Below are positions 19,559 through 30,790 of a DNA stretch of 64,000 nt, piece after piece. The notes below the pieces were generated by a model that searched no databases, was not told the origin of the DNA, and worked only from the letters and a program-made list of their open reading frames with translations. Origin of the DNA: Pseudoxanthomonas sp. SL93 (GTDB lineage Bacteria > Pseudomonadota > Gammaproteobacteria > Xanthomonadales > Xanthomonadaceae); assembly GCF_026625825.1 (NCBI RefSeq), contig NZ_CP113065.1, forward strand, positions 1,860,001-1,924,000, read 5' to 3'. The number at the start of each line of letters is the position of its first letter. Positions within the stretch are counted from its first letter, which is position 1. Position numbers and translations under genes: made by a program.

Positions 19559-20749
19559 TTACTTGATGATCTTGGCCACCACGCCGGCGCCGACGGTACG
19601 GCCGCCTTCGCGGATCGCGAAACGCAGGCCTTCGTCCATCGCCACCGGGTTGATCAGCGTCACCACCATCTTGATGTTGTCGCCCGGCATCACCATCTCC
19701 ACGCCTTCCGGCAGGGTCACGGCGCCCGTGATGTCCGTCGTGCGGAAGTAGAACTGCGGACGGTAGCCCTTGAAGAACGGCGTGTGACGGCCGCCTTCGT
19801 CCTTGGACAGCACGTACACCTCGGCTTCGAACTCGGTGTGCGGGGTGATCGAACCCGGCTTGGCCAGCACCTGGCCACGCTCCACGTCGTCACGCTTGGT
19901 GCCGCGCAGCAGCAGACCGGCGTTGTCGCCCGCCTGACCCTGGTCCAGCAGCTTGCGGAACATTTCCACGCCCGTGACCGTGGTCTTCTGGGTCGGACGG
20001 ATACCGACGATCTCGATTTCCTCGCCCACCTTGATCACGCCGCGCTCGATACGGCCGGTCACCACGGTGCCGCGACCCGAGATCGAGAACACGTCTTCCA
20101 CCGGCATCAGGAACGGCTTGTCGACGTCACGCTCCGGGGTCGGGATGAACGAGTCCAGCGCGTCCACCAGCTTCAGGATCGCCGGCACGCCGATCTCGCT
20201 CTGGTCGCCTTCCAGCGCCAGACGGGCCGAACCGTGGATGATCGGGGTGTCGTCGCCCGGGAACTCGTACTTGCTCAGCAGTTCGCGGACCTCCATCTCC
20301 ACCAGCTCCAGCAGCTCGGCGTCGTCCACCATGTCGGCCTTGTTCAGGAACACGACGATGTACGGCACGCCCACCTGGCGCGACAGCAGGATGTGCTCGC
20401 GCGTCTGCGGCATCGGGCCGTCAGCGGCCGAGCACACCAGGATCGCACCGTCCATCTGCGCCGCACCGGTGATCATGTTCTTCACGTAGTCGGCGTGGCC
20501 CGGGCAATCCACGTGCGCGTAGTGGCGCGCGGCAGATTCGTATTCCACGTGGGCCGTCGAGATCGTGATGCCGCGCGCCTTCTCTTCCGGCGCCGCGTCG
20601 ATCGCGTCGTATGCCTTGAATTCACCACCGAAACGCTCTGCGCCCACCTTCGTCAGCGCCGCCGTCAGCGTCGTCTTGCCGTGGTCAACGTGGCCAATCG
20701 TGCCCACGTTCACGTGCGGCTTGGTGCGTTCGAATTTACCCTTTGCCAT
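19559..20749 (-). CDS. tuf: Elongation factor Tu, copy 2
   Basis: This is the same 396-aa protein as the copy at 2276-3466, with identical G1, G3 and G4 motifs. It corresponds to tufB of E. coli: tRNA-Thr, tRNA-Gly and tRNA-Tyr lie directly upstream on the same strand and are probably co-transcribed. Nine silent differences from copy 1, all beyond the first 458 coding bases, point to ongoing gene conversion. The flanking sequences are unrelated. Confidence 0.99.
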   Translation of the reverse strand: MAKGKFERTKPHVNVGTIGHVDHGKTTLTAALTKVGAERFGGEFKAYDAIDAAPEEKARGITISTAHVEYESAARHYAHVDCPGHADYVKNMITGAAQMDGAILVCSAADGPMPQTREHILLSRQVGVPYIVVFLNKADMVDDAELLELVEMEVRELLSKYEFPGDDTPIIHGSARLALEGDQSEIGVPAILKLVDALDSFIPTPERDVDKPFLMPVEDVFSISGRGTVVTGRIERGVIKVGEEIEIVGIRPTQKTTVTGVEMFRKLLDQGQAGDNAGLLLRGTKRDDVERGQVLAKPGSITPHTEFEAEVYVLSKDEGGRHTPFFKGYRPQFYFRTTDITGAVTLPEGVEMVMPGDNIKMVVTLINPVAMDEGLRFAIREGGRTVGAGVVAKIIK

Positions 20750-20788
20750 GGCTGCTAGTTCTCGAGTGGATCGTAAAGGAATGGTATG

Positions 20789-20864
20789 TGGTGCTCACGA
20801 AAGGAATCGAACCTTCGACCTCCTCCTTACCAAGGAGGTGCTCTACCGACTGAGCTACGTGAGC
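20789..20864 (-). tRNA. thrT: tRNA-Thr (GGT anticodon)
   Basis: This is a 76-nt cloverleaf with encoded CCA. The acceptor is GCTCACG/CGTGAGC, and the anticodon stem CCTCC/GGAGG encloses TTGGTAA. It is the last tRNA before tuf copy 2, 40 bases upstream. Confidence 0.97.
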
Positions 20865-20916
20865 GTGAAACGTTTTCTGTTGCCTGATATGACGCAGACC
20901 CTGCGCTAGCGTTCAG

Positions 20917-20990
20917 TGGAGCGGGAGACGGGAATCGAACCCGCACTAGTAGCTTGGAAGGCTACAGTTCTACCATTGAACTACTCCCGC
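20917..20990 (-). tRNA. glyT: tRNA-Gly (TCC anticodon)
   Basis: This is a 74-nt cloverleaf with encoded CCA. The acceptor is GCGGGAG/CTCCCGC, and the anticodon stem GTAGC/GCTAC encloses CTTCCAA. It is the middle tRNA of the Tyr-Gly-Thr-tuf transcription unit. Confidence 0.97.
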
Positions 20991-21029
20991 ACCGGGAGAC
21001 CACTACAACTCAAAACAACAACGAAATTC

Positions 21030-21115
21030 TGGTGGAGGGAGGTGGATTCGAACCACCGAAGGCGTAAGCCAGCAGATTTACAGTCTGCCCCCGTTGGCCG
21101 CTTGGGTATCCCTCC
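21030..21115 (-). tRNA. tyrU: tRNA-Tyr (GTA anticodon)
   Basis: This is an 86-nt class II tRNA with a long variable arm and encoded CCA. The acceptor is GGAGGGA/TCCCTCC, and the anticodon stem GCAGA/TCTGC encloses CTGTAAA. It is the first gene of the tRNA-tuf unit, about 55 bases after the predicted start site. Confidence 0.97.
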
Positions 21116-21174
21116 GGAGTCACCGGACTGACCAGGCCGGGCGGCCAAATCAAACCAGGGTGAAACAGCCCGAG

Positions 21175-21203
21175 ATTTTGGCGTGAAGCGGCGCGCCTGT
21201 CAA
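21175..21203 (-). promoter_or_regulatory. Promoter of the tRNA-tuf unit
   Basis: On the minus strand consensus TTGACA (21203-21198) is followed after 17 bp by CAAAAT (21180-21175). A GC-rich stretch, CTCGGGC, follows the -10. Such a discriminator is typical of stable-RNA promoters under stringent control. Confidence 0.7.
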
Positions 21204-21224
21204 CGCGCCAGCGACATTTTTTTG

Positions 21225-22316
21225 TCAGACATTGAACCGGAAGTGGAGGACGTCGCCCTCCTGCACCCGGTATTCCTTGCCTTCCAGGCGCAGGCGGCCG
21301 GCATCGCGCGCACCGGATTCGCCCTTGTACTTGATGAAATCATCGAACGCGATGGTCTCGGCGCGGATGAAGCCCTTCTCGAAATCGGTATGGATCACCG
21401 CTGCGGCCTGCGGCGCCGTGGAGCCGGCCTTCACGGTCCAGGCACGCACTTCCTTCACGCCCGCCGTGAAATACGTCTGCAGTCCGAGCAGCTTGTAGGC
21501 GGCGCGGATCACACGGTTCAGGCCGGGCTCGTCCAGGCCCAGGTCGGCCAGGAAGGTGTCGCGGTCGGCATCGTCCAGTTGGGACAGCTCCTCCTCGATG
21601 GCCGCCGACACCGGCACCACCTCGGCGCCCTCGGCCGCGGCGCGCGCGCGCACCACGTCCAGGTGGGGATTGTTCTCGAAGCCGTCCTCGAGGACGTTGG
21701 CGACGTACATGACCGGCTTCAGGGTAAGCAGGAACAGGTCGCGCACCAGCGCCTTCTCCTCGTCGTCCAGCCCCAGCGCGCGGCCCGGCTTGCCGTCGCT
21801 GAGGCCGGCATGCAGCTTCTGCAGCACGGGCTTGCGGGCGATGGCATCCTTTTCGCCGGCTTTGGCTGAACGTTCGGCGCGGTTCAGTGCCTTTTCGACA
21901 CTATCGAGGTCGGCCAGCGCCAGCTCGGTATCGATGGTGTCGATGTCCGACAGCGGGTCGACCTTGCCGGCAACGTGAACGATGTCTCCGTGCTCGAAGC
22001 AGCGCACCACATGGGTGATGGCATCGACTTCGCGGATGTGGGCCAGGAACTTGTTGCCCAATCCTTCGCCGCTGGCCGCACCCGCCACCAGGCCGGCGAT
22101 GTCGACGAACTCGACCGCCGTCGGGATCAGCTTCTGCGGCTTGACGATCTCGGCCAGCTGGTTGAGGCGCGGGTCCGGTACCGGCACCACGCCCACATTG
22201 GGCTCGATGGTGCAGAACGGGAAGTTGGCCGCGGCGATGCCCGCCTTGGTCAGCGCGTTGAACAGGGTCGACTTGCCCACGTTGGGGAGGCCGACGATGC
22301 CGCATTTGATACCCAT
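21225..22316 (-). CDS. ychF: Redox-regulated ATPase YchF (Obg family)
   Basis: YchF is an ancient P-loop protein that binds ribosomes and hydrolyses ATP rather than GTP. It is 363 aa, exactly the family length, from [17 protein letters not shown]. The P loop is at residues 8-16. The NVLE (NxxE) motif replaces the GTP-specifying NKxD, a YchF hallmark, and a C-terminal TGS domain ends DVLHFRFNV. It is downstream of pth on the minus strand, separated by a repeat-containing spacer. Confidence 0.97.
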   Translation of the reverse strand: MGIKCGIVGLPNVGKSTLFNALTKAGIAAANFPFCTIEPNVGVVPVPDPRLNQLAEIVKPQKLIPTAVEFVDIAGLVAGAASGEGLGNKFLAHIREVDAITHVVRCFEHGDIVHVAGKVDPLSDIDTIDTELALADLDSVEKALNRAERSAKAGEKDAIARKPVLQKLHAGLSDGKPGRALGLDDEEKALVRDLFLLTLKPVMYVANVLEDGFENNPHLDVVRARAAAEGAEVVPVSAAIEEELSQLDDADRDTFLADLGLDEPGLNRVIRAAYKLLGLQTYFTAGVKEVRAWTVKAGSTAPQAAAVIHTDFEKGFIRAETIAFDDFIKYKGESGARDAGRLRLEGKEYRVQEGDVLHFRFNV

Positions 22317-22397
22317 GTCTACATCCGTGATTCGTGATTCGTGATTGGTGATTCGGGGGCCGATCCATGCCCTGCAAATCACCAATCACCAATCACG
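22317..22397. repeat. GTGATT-type iterated repeat with inverted copies
   Basis: At 22326-22355 the unit GTGATTCG/GTGATTGG is iterated four times. Its inverse complement (AATCACCAATCACC) recurs at 22377-22396, so the RNA could fold into a long hairpin. The inverted arm reaches into the last codons of pth. Related units occur at 23760-23790. Confidence 0.6.
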
Positions 22398-22974
22398 GCT
22401 TCTGCGTGTGCAGCCGGGTCATCGCATCCATGAAGTTGCCCGCCACCGCCAACGGCAGCACGTCCAGCGCGTCGTCGATCGCCCGCGCGATCATCGCTTC
22501 GTCATCCTTGCCCGGCTTGCCCAGCACCCAACCCGTCACGCGATCCTTGTGGCCGGGGTGGCCGATGCCGATCCGCAGCCGGTGGAACTTGCCATGCCCG
22601 AGGTGCTGGATGGTGTCGCGCAGGCCGTTCTGTCCGCCATGACCGCCGTCGAACTTCAGGCGCGCCGTACCTGGCGCCAGATCCAGCTCGTCGTGCGCCA
22701 GCAGGGCCTCTTCCGGTGCGATCTTCCAGTAGCGCAACGCCGCGGCGACCGACTTGCCGCTGAGATTCATGTACGTAGCCGGCTTCAGCAGCCACACCGG
22801 CTGGCCGGCGATGACGACCTTGGCGGTCTCGCCGAACAGCTTGCTTTCCAGCCCGAAGCGCTTACCCTGCCGTTCCGCCAGGGCATCGACAAAATGGAAC
22901 CCGGCGTTGTGCCGGGTTCGGGCATGTTCGGCACCGGGATTGCCCAGTCCGACGATGAGACGCAAACCTGCCAT
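22393..22974 (-). CDS. pth: Peptidyl-tRNA hydrolase
   Basis: Pth recycles peptidyl-tRNA that drops off ribosomes. It is 193 aa, the usual size, starting MAGLRLIVGLGNPGAEHART. The catalytic histidine is in TRHNAGFHFVD (H22), and the HDELDLAPGTARLKFDGGHGGQNGLRD stretch supplies the catalytic aspartate and substrate-binding residues. It lies between rplY and ychF, a common proteobacterial order. Confidence 0.97.
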   Translation of the reverse strand: MAGLRLIVGLGNPGAEHARTRHNAGFHFVDALAERQGKRFGLESKLFGETAKVVIAGQPVWLLKPATYMNLSGKSVAAALRYWKIAPEEALLAHDELDLAPGTARLKFDGGHGGQNGLRDTIQHLGHGKFHRLRIGIGHPGHKDRVTGWVLGKPGKDDEAMIARAIDDALDVLPLAVAGNFMDAMTRLHTQKP

Positions 22975-23025
22975 CGCAGTGCATCACGCCGGTGTGCCCG
23001 CCGGAGCGGGCACACCGTGGCGCGA

Positions 23026-23679
23026 TTACTTGTCGTCCTTCTTGGCGACCTTGGCAGCCGGAACTTCGGCCGATTCGGCCGGCGCGGCTTCGGCTTCTTC
23101 CTTGCCGTGCTTGGCGATCACGACGGCAACGTCGTGTTCCTTGCCCAGCTTGAGTTCCGGGATCTCGACGCCCGACGGCAGCTTGATGTCGGACAGGTGG
23201 ATCACCGCACCGACAGCCAGGTCGGAAAGGTCGAGTTCGATGAACTCCGGCAGGTCCTTCGGCAGGCACTCGACGACGACTTCGTTCAGCTCGTGCGTGA
23301 CGACGACTTCCGCCGACTTGCCGGCCGGCGACTTGTCTTCGTTCAGGAAGTGCAGCGGCACGCCCGTGCGCAGCTTCTCGTTCTCGTTCACGCGCTGGAA
23401 GTCCAGGTGCATGATCTGCTGCTTGAACGGGTGGCGCTGCATGTCACGCAGCAGCACCTTCTGGATGTCGCCGTTGAGGCTCAGGTCCAGGATGGACGAG
23501 TAGAACCAGTCGTGCTGGCTGGCCAGCCAGACGTCGTTGTGGTTCAGCTGGATGCTGACCGGGGTCAGTTCGCCACCGTAAACGATGGCCGGCACAGTAC
23601 CGGCGCGACGGAGGCGGCGGCTCGCACCCTTACCCTCGTCTTCGCGGCGCTGCACTTTCATTTCATGCGTGGTTGCCAT
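23026..23679 (-). CDS. rplY: 50S ribosomal protein L25, long (TL5/CTC) form
   Basis: L25 binds 5S rRNA. It is 217 aa: the N-terminal L25 domain (about residues 1-90) is followed by the TL5/CTC-type C-terminal beta domain and a low-complexity Ala/Glu/Lys tail (about 180-217). E. coli L25 lacks the second domain, while pseudomonads and xanthomonads carry it. It lies between prs and pth. Confidence 0.96.
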   Translation of the reverse strand: MATTHEMKVQRREDEGKGASRRLRRAGTVPAIVYGGELTPVSIQLNHNDVWLASQHDWFYSSILDLSLNGDIQKVLLRDMQRHPFKQQIMHLDFQRVNENEKLRTGVPLHFLNEDKSPAGKSAEVVVTHELNEVVVECLPKDLPEFIELDLSDLAVGAVIHLSDIKLPSGVEIPELKLGKEHDVAVVIAKHGKEEAEAAPAESAEVPAAKVAKKDDK

Positions 23680-23756
23680 TTTTGCTACTACCTTTCAGTT
23701 GGATGAACCGCCTCGCGACGGTTTTGATGACTCTCCCGCGACCAGAAGAGTCTTTG

Positions 23757-23800
23757 GAGCCGTGATTCGTGATTCAGTGACTCGTGATTGGCGGAGAAGC
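23757..23800. repeat. GTGATT-type repeat in the prs-rplY spacer
   Basis: Three degenerate GTGATTC/GTGACTC units at about 23762-23790 are related to those at 22326-22355. The rest of the 166-base spacer shows no gene; an rplY promoter may lie here but I could not pick one. Confidence 0.45.
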
Positions 23801-23845
23801 GACTGCTTCCATCGAATCACCGAGCCCGGATCACCGTCACGGCTT

Positions 23846-24805
23846 TTAATCCACGTACAACGAGCTGACCGATTCGCCGAAGGCGATGCGGCGGATCGTT
23901 TCCGCCAGCAGTTCCGCCACGCTCAGCTGGCGGATCTTGCTGCAGCCCTGCGCCTGCGGCGAGAGCGGGATGGTATCGGTCACGACGAGCTCGTCGAGGA
24001 CCGAGTTGTTCAGGTTGTCCACCGCCGGGCCGGAGAGCACGGGATGGGTGCAGTAGGCAGCCACCTTCTTGGCGCCATGCTGCTTCAGCGCCGCCGCCGC
24101 GGCGCAGAGGGTGCCGGCGGTGTCGACGATGTCGTCCACCAGCACGCAGTCCTTGCCCTCCACGTCGCCGATGATGTTCATCACCGTGGCGACATTGGCG
24201 CGCGGACGGCGCTTGTCGATGATCGCCAGGTCGGCGTCGTCAAGGCGCTTGGCGACCGCGCGGGCGCGCACCACGCCACCGACGTCGGGCGACACGACCA
24301 GCAGGTTCTCCGTGCCGTAGGCGCGCCAGATGTCGGCCAGCAGCAGCGGGGACGCATACACGTTGTCCACCGGGATGTCGAAGAAGCCCTGGATCTGGTC
24401 CGCGTGCAGGTCCACCGTCAGCACGCGGTCGGCACTGACCGCGCTGAACATCTTGGCCGCCACCTTGGCCGTGATCGGCACGCGCGAGGAGCGCATGCGG
24501 CGATCCTGGCGGGCGTAGCCGAAGTACGGCACCACCGCGGTCACGCTGCTGGCCGATGCGCGCTTCAGCGCGTCGATCAGCACCAGCAGCTCCACCAGGT
24601 TCTCCGCGCTGGGCGCGCAGGTCGGCTGCACGACGAACACTTCCTGCCGGCGCACGTTCTCCTGGATTTCCACCTGCACTTCGCCGTCGGAGAAGCGCGA
24701 CACCAGCGCCTTGCCGGGACGCACGCCCAGCTCGCGGCAGATGCTGTTGGCCAACGGCTTGTTGGCATTGCCGGAGAAGACAAGCAGGTTGCGTTCGTCT
24801 TGCAT
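23846..24805 (-). CDS. prs: Ribose-phosphate pyrophosphokinase (PRPP synthetase)
   Basis: This enzyme makes PRPP from ribose 5-phosphate and ATP, feeding nucleotide, histidine and tryptophan synthesis. It is 319 aa, class I. Visible are the flexible-loop region [17 protein letters not shown], the metal/ATP site [11 protein letters not shown], and the PRPP-binding loop [14 protein letters not shown] (about residue 220). It lies after ispE and tRNA-Gln on the same strand. Confidence 0.98.
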   Translation of the reverse strand: MQDERNLLVFSGNANKPLANSICRELGVRPGKALVSRFSDGEVQVEIQENVRRQEVFVVQPTCAPSAENLVELLVLIDALKRASASSVTAVVPYFGYARQDRRMRSSRVPITAKVAAKMFSAVSADRVLTVDLHADQIQGFFDIPVDNVYASPLLLADIWRAYGTENLLVVSPDVGGVVRARAVAKRLDDADLAIIDKRRPRANVATVMNIIGDVEGKDCVLVDDIVDTAGTLCAAAAALKQHGAKKVAAYCTHPVLSGPAVDNLNNSVLDELVVTDTIPLSPQAQGCSKIRQLSVAELLAETIRRIAFGESVSSLYVD

Positions 24806-24841
24806 GGTCGTCTCGGCAGGTACGGGAGAAATCGGATGAAT

Positions 24842-24917
24842 TGGCAGGGGCGGAAGGATTCGAACCTACGAATGCCGGGATCAAAACCCGGTGCCTTAAC
24901 CACTTGGCGACGCCCCT
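24842..24917 (-). tRNA. glnU: tRNA-Gln (TTG anticodon)
   Basis: This is a 76-nt cloverleaf with encoded CCA. The acceptor is AGGGGCG/CGCCCCT, and the anticodon stem CCGGG/CCCGG encloses TTTTGAT. Its first two bases lie inside the TAG stop codon of ispE (24918-24916), so the tRNA must be processed from a transcript that also carries ispE. Confidence 0.97.
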
Positions 24918-25806
24918 AGGCGTTTTCTTCCTTTCCGGCACCACGCCCGAGCCGCCGCAACAGCGGCGACAGTGCAGCGCCCTGCGCCAGCCAGGCACGG
25001 ACGCCCGCAGGCAGGTCCGCCTGCGCCGCTTCGGCCGACGCTAGGTCGGCGAACTCCACGAAGCAACCGCTGCCGGAACCGGTCAGCCGCGGCGTGCCGA
25101 CGTGCGCAAGGGCCTGGAACACCGCCTCGATGGCAGGTTCCCGGCAGCGCAACACCGGCTCGAACGCATTGCCGAGCAGTGATCCCGAAAGGAAGTCCGA
25201 TATTTTCGCGGGTGCGGCATCACGCGTCAAATCCGGATCACGGAAAAGTGCCGCGGTGGGCACGTGGACGCCCGGATCGACCAGCAGGTACCAGGCCGGC
25301 GGCAGCGTCACCGGCGCCAGTTCCTCCCCTACCCCTTCGGCCCAGGCGTTGTGGCCACGGACGAAAACCGGCACATCCGCCCCCAGGGCAAGGCCCAGGG
25401 CTTCCAGTCGACTCCCCGGCAGATCCGTGCCCCACAGCTGGTTCAGTGCCACCAGGACTGTGGCGGCATCCGATGATCCGCCGCCGAAACCTCCGCCGGC
25501 AGGAATGCGCTTTTCGACACCGATGTCGACACCTTGTGCGACATTTGCCTCTTTTTTGAGGATGTTGGCCGCGCGCACCAGCAGGTCATCGGCTTCGTCC
25601 ACGCCGGGAACCGAGACGCCCACGCGACGCACTTCGCCATCCTCGCGCATCCGGACATGAACGGTATCGCCCCATTCCAGCAGCCGGAACACGGTCTGCA
25701 GCAGGTGGTAGCCGTCCGCGCGGCGTCCGGTGATCTGCAGGAAGAGGTTCAGTTTCGCGGGGGCCGGCCAGGCCGACCAGCCGTCCGCCGCGTTGAACGT
25801 ACTCAC
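24916..25806 (-). CDS. ispE: 4-diphosphocytidyl-2-C-methyl-D-erythritol kinase
   Basis: IspE is the GHMP kinase of the MEP isoprenoid pathway. It is 296 aa from a GTG codon (25806) whose GTGA overlaps the lolB TGA; an alternative GTG lies six codons upstream (25824). The [22 protein letters not shown]-terminus and the glycine-rich ATP loop [16 protein letters not shown] are diagnostic. Its TAG stop overlaps the 5' end of tRNA-Gln. The lolB-ispE-tRNA-prs order matches Pseudomonas and Xanthomonas. Confidence 0.95.
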   Translation of the reverse strand: MSTFNAADGWSAWPAPAKLNLFLQITGRRADGYHLLQTVFRLLEWGDTVHVRMREDGEVRRVGVSVPGVDEADDLLVRAANILKKEANVAQGVDIGVEKRIPAGGGFGGGSSDAATVLVALNQLWGTDLPGSRLEALGLALGADVPVFVRGHNAWAEGVGEELAPVTLPPAWYLLVDPGVHVPTAALFRDPDLTRDAAPAKISDFLSGSLLGNAFEPVLRCREPAIEAVFQALAHVGTPRLTGSGSGCFVEFADLASAEAAQADLPAGVRAWLAQGAALSPLLRRLGRGAGKEENA

Positions 25807-26465
25807 GGCGTCTCGAAGTTCCACTGGTCAACGACCAACCGTACCGACGCCCCGTCCCGCGTGGCATCGATGCGTCGCGGCATGGCCGGGCGCTCGCCTT
25901 GCGGCGGGAACCAGTCGGTGAACTCCACCCGCCAGCCCTGCTGGCGCAGGCTGCGCAGGTTTCCCTCAAGGGAGTAGGCCTGCTCGCCGGGCCCGTCGCT
26001 GCGGAACTCCGCGTCCGCCAGGCCACGCGTCCAGCGGACCAGCGCCTGCAGCGGAATGTCCCAGCCGGTGGCCTCCCTCAGCAGCACTTCGGCGTCCTCG
26101 CCTTCGCGCGGACCGCCTTCCAGGCCCTCAATGCGGCCGGCATCGGAATGCAGGTCGCCCATCAGGCGCCAGCTTTGCCGCGTGACCGGCGCACTCAGTG
26201 CCACCTGGTAGGCATCACCGCGCTGTTGCCAGTCGATGCGGCCGCTGCCGCCCTTGCCCTGCGCATTGACCGCCACGCGCCCCTCGAACGACCAGTCCTC
26301 GCGGCTCGCCAGCCAGGCTTCCCGTGTGGCCTGCGTCGCCTGGGCAGCGGCAATCGCCTCCGGATCGGTCATGACCGGCGCCGTCGACGCCGTAGGACCA
26401 CGACTGGCACAGCCCAGCATCGACAGGGCCACCAGCCCTGCCATCGTCACGCCACGGATGTTCAT
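25803..26465 (-). CDS. lolB: Outer-membrane lipoprotein insertion factor LolB
   Basis: LolB accepts lipoproteins from periplasmic LolA and inserts them into the outer membrane. It is 220 aa, with a lipoprotein signal [19 protein letters not shown] (lipobox SMLGC, C19) followed by the beta-sandwich domain ([24 protein letters not shown]). It starts within the ATGA shared with the upstream TPR gene and overlaps ispE. Confidence 0.93.
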   Translation of the reverse strand: MNIRGVTMAGLVALSMLGCASRGPTASTAPVMTDPEAIAAAQATQATREAWLASREDWSFEGRVAVNAQGKGGSGRIDWQQRGDAYQVALSAPVTRQSWRLMGDLHSDAGRIEGLEGGPREGEDAEVLLREATGWDIPLQALVRWTRGLADAEFRSDGPGEQAYSLEGNLRSLRQQGWRVEFTDWFPPQGERPAMPRRIDATRDGASVRLVVDQWNFETP

Positions 26466-28144
26466 GCGCCCGTTTTCTCCAGCGCCCGCAGCAGCGAACG
26501 GTTGTTGGGGTCCAGCTTGCGCGCCTCATCGAAATACCGCCGCGCCTCGTCCTTCTGCCCCATCACCCACAGCACTTCGGCAACGTGGGCTGCGATTTCG
26601 GGGTCTTTCTGCAGGGTAAACGCGCGCCGAAGTTCGACCAGCGCCTCGGCGTTGCGGCCCAGCCGGTAAAGCACCCACCCATAGCTGTCGATGATGGCGG
26701 CGTCTTCCGGCGCCGCGGTGCGCGCACGATCGATCAGCTCAAGCGCTTCCTGGTAGCGCGTGGTCCTGTCGGCCAGGGTATAGCCCAGCGCATTGAGGGC
26801 GGCGACGTTTTCCGGGTCGATCACCAGGATGCGCCGCAGGTCGGCCTCGGCACGCCCGATGTTGTCCCGCCGCTCCCAGGCCAGGCCGCGCGAATACAGC
26901 AACGCCAGGTCATCGGGATAGGCCGCCAGCCCGCGCGCGAACACTTCAAGCTCGCCGGCATCCTGCTTGTCCTTCTGGCGGAGTTCGGCCTCCATCAGAT
27001 AGGCATCGCGGCGGGTGCCATCCCCCACGCTGGCATCGCCCTGCAGGCGGCGCGCATCGGCGAACGCTTCTTCCTTCCGCCCCAGCTCGTAGAGGGTATT
27101 GATGGAACGCAGCCTGGCCTCGGCCCGCTGCTCGCCGGCCGGCACGCTGCGGTACCACTCCAGGGCTTCCTCGCGCCGCTTGAGGAACTCGGCAATCTGG
27201 CCCAACAGCAGCCGGCGGTCCGGGTTGTACTGGGCGGCCTGCCCCGCATCGGACGCCTTGCGCAATTCGTCGTAGAGCGCGGTCAGGGCGGTGGTGTCAT
27301 CGGCCTTGGCCAGCAGGGACGCGCGCAGGCCATAGGTCAGGCTGTCCTGGGGACCCTGACCCAGCGCGCGCGAGGCCGCCGCCGGGTCGCCCAACCGGTC
27401 GTACTCCTCCGCCACCTCCAGCCGCAGCGCGCTGTCGGCCGCCGCCTTGGGCAGCAGGTCATCCAGCACCGCACGGGCCTGTGGCTTGCGGTCGGCCTGG
27501 CGCAGCTGGCGCGCATGCAGCAGCGCCACCTGCGGTTCGCCAGGGAAACGCTTCACCACGTCGGCGACCATCCGCTCGGCGAGATCGCGCTGTTCCAGTT
27601 GCTGCGCCAGGCCTGCGAACGCCAGCCAAGCCTGCAGTTTGTCGGGAATGGCGCGGTCGTCGACCAGCTCGTCCAGCAGCCGTGCGGCCAGGTCCGGATC
27701 CTTGCCCCCGCTGGCGAGCGCGGTCAGCGCATAGCGCCAGCCGAGGTCGTCGGCGTCCTTCATCAACGCCGCCAGTTCACGGCGCGCGACCCGCGCATTG
27801 TCCTGTCGAAGCGCCAGGGTGGCTTCGGCGCCGCGCAGGGCCAACGTGCGCGGGGACCGCGCGCGCCACAGCTTGAGGGCTTCGGCAGCGCGCGCGTCGT
27901 CCTTGGCCAGCAGGGCAATGCGGGTGGCACGCTCGGCCAGGCCCGGGTCGTCATCCTGCCGTGCCGCCTCCAGGTACCAGCGGGTGGCTTCCGGCAGTTG
28001 GCCCGCCTGCAGGGCGAATTCCCCCGCCATCACCGCCGCCAGCGGGTCGGGGTGCTCTTTCGCGGGCTTCGGTGCCGCGATGGCGGGCTGTACGAGCGCC
28101 CACAGCAACACGGCAGCCAGGGTGGTACGGATCATTTCGGGCAT
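26462..28144 (-). CDS. Exported tetratricopeptide-repeat protein upstream of lolB
   Basis: About 560 aa with a hydrophobic signal-like N-terminus (MIRTTLAAVLLWALVQPAIA) and many 34-residue TPR units, clearest in the C-terminal third (for example ALNALGYTLADRT, IIDSYGWVLYRLGRNAEAL). Start choice is uncertain: GTG 28153, ATG 28144 and ATG 28135 are all in frame. The gene between hemA and lolB encodes a similar TPR protein in Pseudomonas (PA4667, from memory). Its exact role is unknown; an assembly or scaffold function at the envelope is plausible. It overlaps lolB by 4 bases. Confidence 0.85.
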   Translation of the reverse strand: MPEMIRTTLAAVLLWALVQPAIAAPKPAKEHPDPLAAVMAGEFALQAGQLPEATRWYLEAARQDDDPGLAERATRIALLAKDDARAAEALKLWRARSPRTLALRGAEATLALRQDNARVARRELAALMKDADDLGWRYALTALASGGKDPDLAARLLDELVDDRAIPDKLQAWLAFAGLAQQLEQRDLAERMVADVVKRFPGEPQVALLHARQLRQADRKPQARAVLDDLLPKAAADSALRLEVAEEYDRLGDPAAASRALGQGPQDSLTYGLRASLLAKADDTTALTALYDELRKASDAGQAAQYNPDRRLLLGQIAEFLKRREEALEWYRSVPAGEQRAEARLRSINTLYELGRKEEAFADARRLQGDASVGDGTRRDAYLMEAELRQKDKQDAGELEVFARGLAAYPDDLALLYSRGLAWERRDNIGRAEADLRRILVIDPENVAALNALGYTLADRTTRYQEALELIDRARTAAPEDAAIIDSYGWVLYRLGRNAEALVELRRAFTLQKDPEIAAHVAEVLWVMGQKDEARRYFDEARKLDPNNRSLLRALEKTGA

Positions 28145-28210
28145 GAAGGTCACGTGGGCTTTAAAATGGCGGCCCTTACCAGCCAGCAGCTTACTGCAAG
28201 CACCTGAACA

Positions 28211-29468
28211 ATGACGTTGTGGGTCCTAGGACTGAACCACCAGACCGCGCCGGTCGACCTGCGCGAACGGGTGGCGTTTGGCCCGCAGACACTGCCTGCC
28301 GCGCTGGCTTCGCTGCGCGCGTTGCCCCAGGTGGCGGAAGCCGCACTGCTGTCCACCTGCAACCGCACCGAGCTCTATGCCGTTGCCGAAGACGGCGAGG
28401 CCCTGGCGCGCTGGTTGGCCACCCATGCCGAAGGCCTGGACACCTATCTCTACCGCCACCAGGATGCCGACGCGGTCCGTCACCTGTTCCGCGTCGCGAC
28501 CGGCCTGGACTCGATGGTGCTGGGTGAGCCACAGATCCTGGGCCAAGTGAAGGACGCCTGGGCCAGCGCACGCGAGCACGGTGCGCTCGGCAGCCGCCTC
28601 GACCGGCTGTTCCAGCAGACCTTCGCCGTCGCCAAGCGTGCGCGCACCGACACGCGCGTGGGCGCGAACCCGGTTTCCGTCGCGTCCACCGCCGTGCGGC
28701 TGGCGCAGAACTCCTTCGCCCGCCTCAGCGAATCCACCGTGCTGCTGGTCGGGGCCGGCGAAACGATCGAACTGGCCGCCAAGCACCTGAGCGAAGGACG
28801 CGTACGCCGGCTGCTGATCGCCAACCGCACACTGGCCCACGCGCAGGAGCTGGCCAGCCGCCATGGTGGCTATGCGCTGCCCCTGGGCGAACTGGAACGC
28901 CACCTTGCCGAAGCCGACGTGGTGTTCTCCGCCACCGCGGCACGCGAACCCGTGGTGACCCGCGCACAGGTCGCCAGCGCGCTGTCCCGGCGCAAGCACA
29001 AGCCGATGCTGCTGTTTGATCTTGCCGTCCCGCGCGACATCGAATCTGGCGTGGCGGACCTGGCCGACGCCTACCTCTACACCGTCGACGACCTGGAACG
29101 GGCGGTGGAAGACAACCGCCGCGGCCGGCGCGAGGCAGCCGATGCCGCCGAAGCCATCATCGACGTGCAGGTGGGGCGCTTCATGGAAGGCCTGCACGCC
29201 AGCACGCGGCAGGAACCCCTCAAGCGCCTGCGCGCCCTGGGCGAATCCACCCGCGAGGACGTGCTGGCCAAGGCACGCCAGCAACTGGCCAACGGGCGGG
29301 ACGCCGAGCAGGTGCTGGAATTCCTGGCGCACACACTGACCAACCGCCTGCTGCACCCGCCGACCGCCGCATTGCGCGAAGCCGCGCTCAGCGGTGACGC
29401 GGAACTGTCGCGTGCCGCCGACCGCCTGTTCCCCGCGCAGGCGCCCTACTCCCACATGAAGAAAGACG

Positions 29469-29491
<23 letters not shown>
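28211..29491 (+). CDS. hemA: Glutamyl-tRNA reductase
   Basis: HemA reduces Glu-tRNA to glutamate-1-semialdehyde, the first step of C5-pathway haem synthesis. It is 426 aa: the catalytic cysteine C50 in STCNRTE, a Rossmann NADPH domain ([17 protein letters not shown]), and a C-terminal dimerisation helix. It is divergent from the TPR-lolB operon across a 57-base spacer that must hold both promoters, and it overlaps prfA by 23 bases. Confidence 0.98.
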
Positions 29492-30554
<1,063 letters not shown>

Positions 30555-30631
30555 GCCGCGAGTCCACCCCATGATCCTCCACGCGACTGTCCGATCTGTC
30601 CGGCTGACCCTCTGAGCTGTCCTCCGCAACA

Positions 30632-30649
30632 TCCCGGCGCACGCCGGGA
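30632..30649 (+). terminator. Hairpin after prfA
   Basis: A TCCCGGC/GCCGGGA stem with a GCAC loop lies 78 bases after the prfA stop, without a T run. It may be a mRNA 3' end or one of the short GC-palindromic repeats frequent in xanthomonads. Confidence 0.35.
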
Positions 30650-30790
30650 CCCAGTGACTGGGCTCGGTTCAACAGGGTCGGGGAAGCATGAAGACCCTGG
30701 TCCCCGGCTTGCGGCGAGCTGACGGCATCACTGCATGTTGAAGCACCGATATGGTGTAGTGCACCCAACGCCGTGACGCCAGGAGCGCGA

